Source of the DNA: Maritimibacter sp.
GTDB taxonomy: Bacteria; Pseudomonadota; Alphaproteobacteria; Rhodobacterales; Rhodobacteraceae
Reading direction: 5' to 3'
DNA: 64,000 bases
Assembly: GCA_002695005.1 (NCBI GenBank)
Contig: NZNT01000014.1
Span: 62,001 to 126,000, forward strand
Part shown: in pieces, positions 34,684 to 43,216 of the stretch
Layout of the letters: each line of letters begins with the position of its first letter
How positions within the stretch are numbered: position 1 is the first letter of the stretch
Program-made: the position numbers and the translations under genes
The notes under the pieces: generated by a model
What the model was told of the DNA's origin: nothing
The model's input: the letters and a program-made list of their open reading frames with translations, nothing else
The model's database searches: none

Positions 34684-36954
34684 GTGAACAGGGAACACAC
34701 GCCAGAAACGGAGCCGTCCGAGTCGCGCAAGCTGCTCGGCCGTCTGCGTGAAGCACTGGCCGCGGATTCCGCGGGTCAGGAGCGTCTGGACCATGTGACC
34801 CGCATCATCGCCACCTCGATGGGCGTGGAAGTCTGCTCGATCTACCTGTTCCGGGATTCGGACACTCTGGAACTCTGCGCGACCGAAGGTCTGAAGGCCG
34901 AAGCCGTCCACCAGACCCGGATGCGGATGGGCGAGGGCCTTGTCGGTCGCGTGGCGCGCACCTCGCGGGTCATCAATACGCCGGATGCACCCGCCGAGCG
35001 CGGATTCCGTTACATGCCTGAAACCGGCGAGGAAATCTTCTCGTCCTTCCTCGGCATCCCGATCCAGCGGCTGGGCGAGACGCTGGGCGTCCTTGTCGTC
35101 CAATCGAAAGAGGCGCGCGGGTTCACCGAGGACGAGGTCTACGGCATGGAAGTCGTGGCGATGGTCCTTGCCGAAATGACGGAACTTGGAGCCTTCGTCG
35201 GAGAGGGCGCGGCGCTTGCCGCCCTCCACCAGCGTCCGGCCATGTTCCGGGGCGGTTCCGGGCAGGAGGGGATCGCCGAGGGTCATGTCTGGCTGCATGA
35301 GCCCCGTGTGGTGGTGACGAACCCGATCGCGGATGACCCACACGAAGAGGCACGCCGGCTGCGGGCCGCCGTGGACGAGTTGCGGGTGTCGGTGGACGAG
35401 CTGCTCGCCACAACACAGGGCGTCGACAAGGACCAGTTGCAGGTGCTCGAAGCCTACCGGATGTTCGCCAATTCCAAGGGCTGGATGCGCCGGATGGAGG
35501 AGGACATCTACCGGGGCCTGTCTGCCGAGGCGGCCGTTGAGAAGGAACAAAGCTCTGCACGCTCGCGCATGGCGCAGGTGCCTGACGCTTACCTGCGCGA
35601 GCGGCTCCACGACCTTGACGACCTGTCCAACCGGCTGCTGCGTATCCTCACCGGCCAAGGGGGCGATACGGGTGCGGAGATGCCCGAGGACCCGATCCTG
35701 ATCGCCCAGAACATCGGCCCCGGCGAGTTGCTCGAATACGGGCGCGGACTGAAGGGCGTGGTGCTCGAGGGCGGGTCGGTGGCGAGCCATGCCGCCATCG
35801 TCGCCCGTGCGCTGGCCATCCCGCTTGTCGTCAACGCGCGGCGCATCACGACCGAGGCGCTGAACGGCGACCCGATCATCGTCGACGGAGATCAGGGGCT
35901 GGTCCACCTGCGCCCCGAGGACAGCGTGCGCAGCGCGTTCCGCGACAAGATGGCGATGCAGGCCGAACAACAACAGCGCTATGTCGGCCTGCGCGACATG
36001 CCGGCGACCAGCGACGAGGGCACAACCGTCTCGTTGATGATGAACGCGGGTCTGATGGCGGATCTGCCGTCGCTCGAAGGCTCCGGCGCCGAGGGCGTCG
36101 GGTTGTTTCGCACGGAGCTTCAGTTCCTGATCCGCTCCAACGTCCCGCGCCGGGGCGAGTTGGCGGCGCTTTATTCGCGGGTGCTGGACGCCGCCAGTGG
36201 CAAGCGCGTCGTGTTTCGCACACTCGATATCGGGTCGGACAAGGTGCTGCCCTACATGAAGCCGACCGAGGAGCCGAACCCCGCGCTCGGCTGGCGCGCG
36301 ATCCGCGTGGGGCTCGACAAGCCCGGTGTGATGCGGATGCAGGTCCAGGCGCTGATCCGGGCGGCCGCCGGGCGCGATCTGTCGATCATGTTTCCGTTCG
36401 TCGCCCAGTACGAGGAATTCTCGCAGGCCAAAGAGATCTTCTACCGCGAGCTCAAGCGGGAGGAGACGATGGGTCACGTCTTGCCGAAGAACGTCGAGGT
36501 GGGCGCGATGCTGGAGACCCCCTCGCTCGCCTTCGCGCCGCGGCAGTTCTATGAGGAAGCCGATTTCATCTCGATCGGCGGCAACGACCTCAAGCAGTTC
36601 TTCTTTGCCGCAGATCGCGAAAACGAGCGGGTTCGGCGGCGCTATGACACACTGAACGCGTCGTTTCTGAACATCATCGACATGATTATCCGACGCTGCG
36701 AAGAGGCCGGGACACCGCTGTCTTTCTGCGGCGAGGATGCCGGGCGGCCCGTCGAAGCGGTCTGTTTCGCGGCCCTCGGGATGCGCAGCCTGTCGATGCG
36801 CCCCGCCTCGGTCGGCCCGGTGAAACACCTGATCCGGCGCACGGACCTCTCCGAATTGCGCCAGGTGCTCGACGAGGCGCGGGGATCGGGCATTCAGTCG
36901 GTGCGCGAGCCGGTGATGGATTACCTGTTCCGCCGTGACGCGACCGGCAACTGA
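34684..36954 (+). CDS. ptsP: Phosphoenolpyruvate-protein phosphotransferase PtsP (EI-Ntr)
   Basis: This 756-residue enzyme I of the nitrogen PTS takes phosphate from PEP and passes it to NPr. It has an N-terminal GAF domain (about residues 10-165; CSIYLFRDSDTLELCATEG), the EI N-domain with phospho-histidine His369 in GGSVASHAAIVAR, and the PEP-binding TIM barrel with IGGNDLKQF and active Cys682 in LSFCGEDAGRP. I chose GTG 34684 because GGGGA precedes it at the right distance and the conserved start (ESRKLLGRLREAL) follows shortly; an in-frame ATG at 34660 lacks a ribosome-binding site. It ends two bases from the convergent GNAT gene. Confidence 0.94.
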   Translation: MNREHTPETEPSESRKLLGRLREALAADSAGQERLDHVTRIIATSMGVEVCSIYLFRDSDTLELCATEGLKAEAVHQTRMRMGEGLVGRVARTSRVINTPDAPAERGFRYMPETGEEIFSSFLGIPIQRLGETLGVLVVQSKEARGFTEDEVYGMEVVAMVLAEMTELGAFVGEGAALAALHQRPAMFRGGSGQEGIAEGHVWLHEPRVVVTNPIADDPHEEARRLRAAVDELRVSVDELLATTQGVDKDQLQVLEAYRMFANSKGWMRRMEEDIYRGLSAEAAVEKEQSSARSRMAQVPDAYLRERLHDLDDLSNRLLRILTGQGGDTGAEMPEDPILIAQNIGPGELLEYGRGLKGVVLEGGSVASHAAIVARALAIPLVVNARRITTEALNGDPIIVDGDQGLVHLRPEDSVRSAFRDKMAMQAEQQQRYVGLRDMPATSDEGTTVSLMMNAGLMADLPSLEGSGAEGVGLFRTELQFLIRSNVPRRGELAALYSRVLDAASGKRVVFRTLDIGSDKVLPYMKPTEEPNPALGWRAIRVGLDKPGVMRMQVQALIRAAAGRDLSIMFPFVAQYEEFSQAKEIFYRELKREETMGHVLPKNVEVGAMLETPSLAFAPRQFYEEADFISIGGNDLKQFFFAADRENERVRRRYDTLNASFLNIIDMIIRRCEEAGTPLSFCGEDAGRPVEAVCFAALGMRSLSMRPASVGPVKHLIRRTDLSELRQVLDEARGSGIQSVREPVMDYLFRRDATGN

Positions 36955-36956
36955 CG

Positions 36957-37487
36957 TCAGCCGGGGTCGGTCCATCGCCGAACCCTGCCCGTCACGCCCG
37001 ACCAGCCCTCCGGTGCCAGAGCGATGCCCAGTACGCGGTCCGGGTTGGTAGGCGGCGGCATCTCGACACCTTCCAGTCGGTCGAACCCGAAGCGCCCGTA
37101 ATAGGGTGCATCCCCCACGAGAAGCGCGCGCGCCCAACCCTGTGCGCGCGCGAGGTCGAGGCTGTGGCTGATGAGCAGGCCGCCCAGCCCCTCGCCCTGC
37201 CGGGTTGGGTGGACCGCCACGGGACCGAGGAGCAGCGCATCGTGACTCCCCACATGCACGGGCCAGAACCGGATCGCGCCCGCGAGGATGCCGTCACCGT
37301 CGCGCGCGGTCGTGGACAGCCCGACGACGGGGTCAACGTCGTCGCGCAGACGATAGGAGGACAGCGCCTCGCGCCCCGGTGCGAAACAGAGGTCGTAGAG
37401 TGCTTCGACCTCCCACCAGTCGGCGGGCGTTTCTGGTGCCAGATTGAACAGCGCGCGCCCCCTTCTGTCGGCCTGCCTCCCCGCCAT
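36957..37487 (-). CDS. GNAT family N-acetyltransferase
   Basis: This 176-residue acetyltransferase of the YhbS type has the acetyl-CoA site in LLLGPVAVHPTRQGEGLGG, followed by LLVGDAPYYGRFGF, a signature of this group. The substrate is unknown. The start at 37487 removes an Arg-rich, poorly conserved extension of a longer open frame. It runs convergent with ptsP with only two bases between stops. Confidence 0.88.
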   Translation of the reverse strand: MAGRQADRRGRALFNLAPETPADWWEVEALYDLCFAPGREALSSYRLRDDVDPVVGLSTTARDGDGILAGAIRFWPVHVGSHDALLLGPVAVHPTRQGEGLGGLLISHSLDLARAQGWARALLVGDAPYYGRFGFDRLEGVEMPPPTNPDRVLGIALAPEGWSGVTGRVRRWTDPG

Positions 37488-37642
37488 AGCCCAAACCAGC
37501 GGGGAGGTGAAAGCCCCGAGACGGCGGCGGCGGTGCGGGAATATCTTCGTGAATTCGGGAGGATGCCGGCGGATCGCGCGCCCCGGCGCATTCCAATCCC
37601 CGGCCGGGCGCGGTAGCAAAGGGCAACCAGACGAGGACCGCC

Positions 37643-38248
37643 ATGTTTTATCGACCAGAAGACGGCCACGGCCTTCCCCACAACCCCTTCAATGCCATCA
37701 TCACGCCCCGCCCGATCGGCTGGATTTCGACCCGGTCGAGCCGGGGCATCGACAACCTCGCCCCTTATTCCTTTTTCAACGGCGTGGCCTATTCGCCGCC
37801 GCAGGTCATGTTCGCCTCGACCTCGGGCAAGTCGGACCGGGCGCGCGGCAAGGATTCGCTGGGTAACATCGACCAGACCGGCGTGTTCTGCGTGAACGTG
37901 GTGGAGGCCGAAGCCATCGACCACATGAACGCAAGCTCGCAGACGCTTTCGGCGGGCGAGGATGAGTTTCCCCATGCCAAGGTGACGAAGGCCGCCTGTA
38001 ACGAGATCGCCTGTTCCCGCGTCGCGCTCGCCCCCGCCTCGCTCGAATGCAAGCTGAGCCAGCTCGTGACGCTGGAGGGCGAGGACAATTTCCTCGTCGT
38101 CGGTCGGGTCGTCGGTGTGCATATCCGCGACGATTGCCTCGTGGACGGCAAGTTCGACATCACGAAGTTCGGAATGGTCTCGCGACTCGGCTATCGGGAC
38201 TACACGATCATCCGCGACGCATTTGAGCTGACACGGCCGGACGATTGA
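37643..38248 (+). CDS. Flavin reductase family protein
   Basis: This 201-residue FMN-binding split-barrel protein probably reduces or carries flavin. It starts with the conserved AIITPRPIGWISTRS, then APYSFFNGVAYSPPQVMF and GVFCVNVV, the flavin-contacting segments. A CTVAAS-type short-chain flavin reductase signature is not needed in this subgroup. The next gene lies 92 bases downstream and is separately initiated. Confidence 0.9.
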   Translation: MFYRPEDGHGLPHNPFNAIITPRPIGWISTRSSRGIDNLAPYSFFNGVAYSPPQVMFASTSGKSDRARGKDSLGNIDQTGVFCVNVVEAEAIDHMNASSQTLSAGEDEFPHAKVTKAACNEIACSRVALAPASLECKLSQLVTLEGEDNFLVVGRVVGVHIRDDCLVDGKFDITKFGMVSRLGYRDYTIIRDAFELTRPDD

Positions 38249-38340
38249 GCCAGTCACTTTTGAATATCTGATCACCAGTTCTGGCGGATTTCCATTCACA
38301 GGCGAAGATGCGAACGTTCTCCTGAATGAAGGAGACCGCC

Positions 38341-38718
38341 ATGACCACCACACCGCGCCAACCGCTCGACCGCGACCAGATTGTCCATTTGCGGCTCGAA
38401 GGCCTTGCGCTCACCGCTCTTGGATTTGGGTTGTTCGCGTCCAGCGGGGAGAGTTGGTGGCTCTTCGCGGTCCTGATCCTTGCGCCGGACCTGAGCGCGC
38501 TCGGCTATCTCGCAGGGGCACGCGTGGGCGCTGTTGCCTACAACATCGCCCATGTCTTCACGGGGCCGGCCGTCGTGATCGGTCTTGGCTGGTGGGTCGG
38601 AGCGCCGCTCATCCTCGCGCTTGGCGCGATCTGGTGGAGCCATATCGCAATCGACCGGGCGGTGGGCTATGGCCTGAAGGCGCGGGGCGACTTCAAGCGG
38701 ACGCATCTGTCGTTTTGA
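38341..38718 (+). CDS. DUF4260 family membrane protein
   Basis: This 125-residue small integral membrane protein has about four hydrophobic segments (LALTALGFGLFASS, WWLFAVLILAPDLSALGYL, AYNIAHVFTGPAVVIGLGW, LILALGAIWWSHIAIDRAVGYGLK). The HIAIDRAVGYGLK end is typical of DUF4260. The start at 38341 has an AAGGAG site at eight bases; an ATG at 38326 would lie before that site. Function unknown. Confidence 0.86.
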   Translation: MTTTPRQPLDRDQIVHLRLEGLALTALGFGLFASSGESWWLFAVLILAPDLSALGYLAGARVGAVAYNIAHVFTGPAVVIGLGWWVGAPLILALGAIWWSHIAIDRAVGYGLKARGDFKRTHLSF

Positions 38719-38799
38719 TGCAGGCGCGTTGGTCACGGCCTGCACTGAGACCCCGCGTCTTTAGCATTCCAGAGAAGAACGGGGCCGACGAAAAGCCGA

Positions 38800-40440
38800 T
38801 CAGTGCCCGCCAAGGATCCCCGTGCGCACCGAATAATCGACCGCGACCTGGTAGTCCGGATCGTCATCGCTATCGACCATCAGGTGCCCGGCCTTTTTCA
38901 GAAGCTGGTGACAATCCCGCGACAAGTGCCGCAGCTGGAGTTGCTTGCCCGCCGCCTCATACTTGCCCGCAATCGCCTCGATCGCCTGAAGGGCGGACTG
39001 GTCCACCACACGGCTGTCCTCGAAGTCAACGACCACGCGCGACGGGTCGCTCTCGACATCGAACAGTTCCGTGAACCCGTCGGACGAGCCAAAGAACAAC
39101 GGCCCGTTGACCTGATAGACCTTGGCCCCTTCTGGAGTCGTGTAGGTCTTGGCCCGGATACGCGTCGCGTTGCCCCAGGCATAGGCGAGCGCCGAGACGA
39201 TCACGCCGACGACCACGGCGACCGCGAGGTCTTCCATCACCGTCACGACCGTCACGAGAAGGATCACGAAAGCGTCCATGCGCGGCACGCGGGTCAGGAT
39301 GCGGACAGAGTTCCAGGCGAAGGTGCCGATGACGACCATGAACATCACACCCACGAGGGCGGCCAGCGGGATCTGCTCGATCAGCGGCGAGGCGAAGAGG
39401 ATGAAGGACAACAGAAACAGCGCCGCAGCGATGCCCGCGATCCGCGTGCGCCCGCCGGATTTCACGTTGATCATCGACTGGCCGATCATGGCGCAACCGC
39501 CCATGCCGCCGAAGAACCCCGTCACCGTGTTGGCCACGCCCTGCGCGATACACTCCTGCGATGCGCCGCCACGTTGGCCGGTCATCTCGCCCACGAGGTT
39601 CAGGGTCAGCAGGCTTTCGATTAGACCGATGGCCGCAAGGATTACCGCGTAGGGCAGGATGATCTGGAGCGTCTCCAGATTGAACGGCACCATCGGGATG
39701 TGAAACGGCGGCAGGCCGCCCTTGATCGTGGCAAGGTCGCCGACGCGCGGCACGTCGATGCCGAAGCCGATCACCACGGCGGCGACGATTCCGATCCCGG
39801 CAAGCGGCGCGGGGACGACGCGCGTGATCTTGGGCATCGCCCAGATCACCAGCATCGTCAGCGCCACGAGGCCGAGCATGGTGTAAAGCGGCATACCCGA
39901 GAGCCATTCGCCCCCGCCCATGCCGTGCCCCGTGGCCTCCATCGTGCCCGGCACCTTGAACTGCGTGAGCTGCGCGAGAAAGATCACGATGGCGAGCCCG
40001 TTGACGAAGCCCAACATCACCGGATGCGGCACGAGCCGGATGAACTTGCCCCAATGCATGACCCCCGCGAAGACCTGGATCAGCCCCATAAGGACGACGG
40101 CGGCGAAGAGGTATTCCACCCCGTGCTGCGCCACCAGCGCGACCATGACCACGGCCAGCGCGCCGGTGGCCCCCGAAATCATGCCCGGACGCCCGCCGAA
40201 GACGGCTGTGATGAGCCCCACGAGGAAGGCCGCGTAGAGGCCAACGAGCGGATGGACCCCCGCGACGAAGGCGAAGGCGACCGCTTCGGGCACCAAGGCC
40301 AGCGCCACGGTGAGGCCCGACAGCAGCTCGATCCGGATGCGCCCGGCGTTCAGCGGGCTGCCCGGCGCGATGCGCAGGTCGGGAGTCTCTATGCGGTTGG
40401 CAAATCGCGCCAGCAGGGCTCGGGCCACGGGGCACCTCAT
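38800..40440 (-). CDS. SulP family inorganic anion transporter with STAS domain
   Basis: This 546-residue membrane protein has a SulP core: GLTVALALVPEAVAFAFVAG at the first helix, then a conserved ISGATGALAVVMVALV, and about ten to twelve membrane segments. The C-terminal STAS domain (about residues 430-540) carries VVDFEDSRVVDQSALQAI. SulP members carry sulfate, bicarbonate or other anions; the substrate cannot be assigned here. The start at 40440 is chosen because the helix and family begin near it; a longer frame runs upstream. Divergent from mtnP. Confidence 0.9.
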   Translation of the reverse strand: MRCPVARALLARFANRIETPDLRIAPGSPLNAGRIRIELLSGLTVALALVPEAVAFAFVAGVHPLVGLYAAFLVGLITAVFGGRPGMISGATGALAVVMVALVAQHGVEYLFAAVVLMGLIQVFAGVMHWGKFIRLVPHPVMLGFVNGLAIVIFLAQLTQFKVPGTMEATGHGMGGGEWLSGMPLYTMLGLVALTMLVIWAMPKITRVVPAPLAGIGIVAAVVIGFGIDVPRVGDLATIKGGLPPFHIPMVPFNLETLQIILPYAVILAAIGLIESLLTLNLVGEMTGQRGGASQECIAQGVANTVTGFFGGMGGCAMIGQSMINVKSGGRTRIAGIAAALFLLSFILFASPLIEQIPLAALVGVMFMVVIGTFAWNSVRILTRVPRMDAFVILLVTVVTVMEDLAVAVVVGVIVSALAYAWGNATRIRAKTYTTPEGAKVYQVNGPLFFGSSDGFTELFDVESDPSRVVVDFEDSRVVDQSALQAIEAIAGKYEAAGKQLQLRHLSRDCHQLLKKAGHLMVDSDDDPDYQVAVDYSVRTGILGGH

Positions 40441-40601
40441 GTAGGGATTGATTGTTCGCGCGCCCCTCCTATCGCCGCAATGCAGAAAAGACCACCCGCA
40501 ATCCCGCAAAACCCTGTCCCGCAGGGTGCAAGGCTTGGCCCGATCCGCTTGCTTCGGCCCCGTAAGGCTGCTTCACTCGCCGCGAGTGACAGGAGGGCAG
40601 G

Positions 40602-41474
40602 ATGGCGGAAACCATGATCGGCGTGATCGGAGGATCGGGCCTTTACGAGATCGAGGGCTTGGAGGGCGCGGACTGGGTCACGATCCAGACGCCGTGGGGT
40701 GACCCGTCCGATCAGGTGCTGACCGGCACGCTCGACGGGGTGCGCATGGCCTTTCTGCCCCGCCACGGGCGCGGGCATGTCCATACTCCGACCACGGTGC
40801 CCTATCGCGCCAACATCCATGCGCTGAAATCGCTGGGTGTGACCGACATCATCTCGGTCTCCGCCTGCGGGTCGTTCCGCGAGGATATGGCACCGGGCGA
40901 TTTCGTGATCCTCGACCAGTTCATCGACCGGACCGTAGCGCGAGAGAAAAGCTTCTTCGGCACCGGCTGCGTCGCCCATGTGAGCCTCGCCCACCCGATC
41001 TGCGCGCGGCTGGCCGATGCCTGTCTGACGGCGGCACGGGAGGCCGGGGTCAGCGTCCACAACGGCGGCACCTACCTGTGCATGGAGGGGCCACAGTTCT
41101 CGACCCTCGCCGAATCGAAGCTCTACCGTGAGGTCTGGGGCTGCGACGTGATCGGCATGACCAACATGCCGGAGGCCAAGCTCGCCCGCGAGGCCGAGAT
41201 CGACTATGCCTCCGTCGCCATGATCACCGATTACGACAGCTGGCATCCGCACCATGGCGAGGTCGACATTGCCGAGATCATCGCCACGCTGGGCGCAAAT
41301 TCCGAGAACGCGCGCAACCTGATCGCCCGCCTGCCCGCGCTTCTGGGCGCGACCCGTGAAGCCTGCCCGCACGGCTGCGACAAGGCTCTGGAGTTCGCAA
41401 TCATGACGGCCCCGGAAAAGCGCGACCCCGATCTTGTCGCGAAGCTCACCACAGTGGCGGGCCGCGTCCTTTGA
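40602..41474 (+). CDS. mtnP: S-methyl-5'-thioadenosine phosphorylase
   Basis: This 290-residue enzyme splits methylthioadenosine, the by-product of polyamine and other syntheses, into adenine and methylthioribose-1-phosphate. The phosphate site is IGVIGGSGLYEIEG. Other markers are PRHGRGHVHTPTTVPYRAN, SACGSFRED, CMEGPQFST and IGMTNMPEA, the last typical of the MTA-specific branch. An AGGAGGGCAGG site precedes the ATG. The adenine product can be salvaged by apt in the same operon. Confidence 0.95.
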   Translation: MAETMIGVIGGSGLYEIEGLEGADWVTIQTPWGDPSDQVLTGTLDGVRMAFLPRHGRGHVHTPTTVPYRANIHALKSLGVTDIISVSACGSFREDMAPGDFVILDQFIDRTVAREKSFFGTGCVAHVSLAHPICARLADACLTAAREAGVSVHNGGTYLCMEGPQFSTLAESKLYREVWGCDVIGMTNMPEAKLAREAEIDYASVAMITDYDSWHPHHGEVDIAEIIATLGANSENARNLIARLPALLGATREACPHGCDKALEFAIMTAPEKRDPDLVAKLTTVAGRVL

Positions 41475-42139
41475 TCTGGCGGGCCGCGCTTTTCGCGGCG
41501 CTTCTGCCGGGGGCCGCGCTGGCACAGGAATTCGTCGAGGCGCGCGGACCGATGAGCGACGACGATTTCTACAACGCCGTCGCCTGTGGGGCCGAGCCGG
41601 GCGGGGAATGCCGCAAGCCGTTCGTGCGGTGGGAACGGGAGGGACGGCCGATCCGCATCGCGATCCGGCAGATGGACGACGCCTATCTCGGTGGCAAACG
41701 CCTGCGCGCCTTCGCAGCGTTGGAACGGGCGATACAGGAGTTGAACGGCGCAGAAGCTGGCGTGCGGCTTGTCGAAGTCGACGAAGGCGCGGAAGCGGAA
41801 ATCGAACTGTTCTTTTTCGACCTCGAACGCGGTGAACCGATCGCGGGCACGGGGATCGAGGGCGTGGACGGCTCGCCCCTCGGCGGAGCCTCCACCCGCG
41901 TGCTGTTCGAGCGCGAGACCGGGCGCATCCGGCAGGTGGCCGTGATCTTCTCCACCACGCTCCAGATTCGTGCCTATGAGAGCGTCATGCTGGAAGAGTT
42001 GACACAGGCAATGGGGTTGATGACGGACATCCGAAACCCGCATTACGACGAAACCTCTGTCTTCGCGCAGGACACGAATGCCTCGACGGCGCTCGGCCCG
42101 CAAGACATCATGGCCCTGCAACGCCACTATGCCCGCTGA
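41471..42139 (+). CDS. Exported DUF2927 family protein
   Basis: This 222-residue protein has a signal peptide (residues 1-19, ALFAALLPGAALAQ) and the DUF2927 layout, ending in TSVFAQDTNASTALGPQDIMALQRHY. The family is widespread in Rhodobacteraceae and may be metal-dependent-protease-like, but the motif HExxH is not seen here. TTG at 41471, overlapping the mtnP stop, is the only start that keeps the signal peptide; later ATG codons would remove it. It is co-transcribed with mtnP. Confidence 0.82.
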   Translation: MIWRAALFAALLPGAALAQEFVEARGPMSDDDFYNAVACGAEPGGECRKPFVRWEREGRPIRIAIRQMDDAYLGGKRLRAFAALERAIQELNGAEAGVRLVEVDEGAEAEIELFFFDLERGEPIAGTGIEGVDGSPLGGASTRVLFERETGRIRQVAVIFSTTLQIRAYESVMLEELTQAMGLMTDIRNPHYDETSVFAQDTNASTALGPQDIMALQRHYAR

Positions 42140-42150
42140 AGGAGCCCGCC

Positions 42151-42483
42151 ATGCGCCGTCTCGTCCCTGCCGCCTTCCTTTCCCTCTGTTCCGCCCTGCC
42201 CGCGCAGGCCGACGGGTTCGTGATGGGGGCCGGCCGATGGGATTGCGCCAGGGCGCTGGAAGCGGCCAACTCTGGCGAAGGCATGGCCTATGAGCAACTC
42301 GTCGGCTGGCTCATGGGTTTCTGGTCGCACGCCACCTTCACGCGCGAGACGGGCTTTGTCGATATTGTCGAGGAGGTCGGTGGGCTCAAGATCTTCGAGC
42401 TGACCATGACCGAATGTCAGCGTGCACCCGGCGACACGCTCCTTTATGTGGTGAGCCGTTCCATGATCGAAAATACGAAGTGA
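42151..42483 (+). CDS. Small exported protein, two cysteines
   Basis: This 110-residue protein has a signal peptide to about residue 20 ([11 protein letters not shown]). The mature part has two cysteines ([15 protein letters not shown]) that could form a disulfide and a central [13 protein letters not shown] segment. Size and cysteine pattern resemble HdeA-like or similar small periplasmic proteins, but I do not recognise a family with certainty. A GGAG site precedes the ATG. It lies in the mtnP-apt operon, four bases before apt. Confidence 0.78.
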   Translation: MRRLVPAAFLSLCSALPAQADGFVMGAGRWDCARALEAANSGEGMAYEQLVGWLMGFWSHATFTRETGFVDIVEEVGGLKIFELTMTECQRAPGDTLLYVVSRSMIENTK

Positions 42484-42487
42484 CCCC

Positions 42488-43018
42488 ATGAAAACCGTCA
42501 AGGACTACATCCGCACCATCGTCGACTTCCCCCACGAGGGGATCATGTTCCGCGATGTGACCACGCTCTTCTCCGACCCGCGTGGCTTCCGCATGTGCAT
42601 CGACCAGATGCTTCACCCCTATGCCGGCACCCGGATCGACAAGGTCGCGGGGCTGGAGGCGCGGGGCTTCATCATCGGCGGTGCCATCGCGCACCAGCTT
42701 TCTGTCGGCTTCACACCGATCCGCAAGAAGGGAAAATTGCCGGGTGCCACGGTGAGCCAGGCCTATGAACTCGAATACGGCGAGGCGGTGATGGAAATCC
42801 ACGACGACGCGATCCAGCCCGGCGAACGTGTCTTGCTCGTCGACGACCTCCTGGCCACGGGCGGCACGGCAGCGGCGGGCATCCAGCTTATCGAACGGTT
42901 GGGCGGCGAGGTGGTGGGCTGCGCTTTCATCGTCGACCTGCCGGAGCTTGGCGGCCACGCCAAACTCGACGGGATGGGCATGGCCGTTCATACGCTTTGC
43001 GACTTTGAAGGCGCGTAG
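42488..43018 (+). CDS. apt: Adenine phosphoribosyltransferase
   Basis: This 176-residue purine salvage enzyme joins adenine and PRPP to AMP. The PRPP motif [14 protein letters not shown] is at about 118-131. The adenine hood region is [15 protein letters not shown] near the N-terminus, and [11 protein letters not shown] is the second conserved block. With mtnP in the same operon it recycles the adenine released from methylthioadenosine, which fits the polyamine genes at the left edge but does not require a link. Confidence 0.96.
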   Translation: MKTVKDYIRTIVDFPHEGIMFRDVTTLFSDPRGFRMCIDQMLHPYAGTRIDKVAGLEARGFIIGGAIAHQLSVGFTPIRKKGKLPGATVSQAYELEYGEAVMEIHDDAIQPGERVLLVDDLLATGGTAAAGIQLIERLGGEVVGCAFIVDLPELGGHAKLDGMGMAVHTLCDFEGA

Positions 43019-43039
43019 ACGTTTTCTTAACGACTCGCT

Positions 43040-43136
43040 CCTACCGTCAACTTTGGTTCGTGGGAGCACGGACCGCTGCTTGATCAGCACGTCCCCCCGT
43101 GCAGCGCCCCGCCATCCCCCTCGGCGGGGCGCTTTC
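43040..43136 (+). ncRNA. Candidate small RNA or structured 3' UTR after apt
   Basis: A promoter-like TTGAAG (43005-43010), 17-base spacer and TAACGA (43028-43033) would start a transcript near 43040. The sequence then folds as GCACGG (43066-43071) with CCGTGC (43097-43102) around an inner GCTG-CTTGAT-CAGC hairpin, and ends in a strong terminator. The result is an approximately 97-base RNA-like unit with no open frame. No family is assigned. Confidence 0.4.
43103..43135 (+). terminator. Rho-independent terminator
   Basis: An 11-bp perfect stem AGCGCCCCGCC / GGCGGGGCGCT with a 9-base loop is followed by three T residues. It ends the apt operon or the candidate small RNA. Confidence 0.85.
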
Positions 43137-43216
43137 ACATGGTCGCCATGCCTTGTGAGGCCTGTGTCACCTGTCACCAGACCTGAGCGCGCCGCAGGCG
43201 CACAATTTGGCAACAG

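Noticed and set aside
36952-36959. Convergent ends of ptsP and GNAT (and of topA and FAH) two bases apart
   Set aside because: Noted as tight packing, but it is common in compact genomes and not evidence of a special system.
40514-40530. ACCCTG/CAGGGT stem in the SulP-mtnP promoter region
   Set aside because: Six base pairs without a T tract and in a divergent promoter area; too weak to call.
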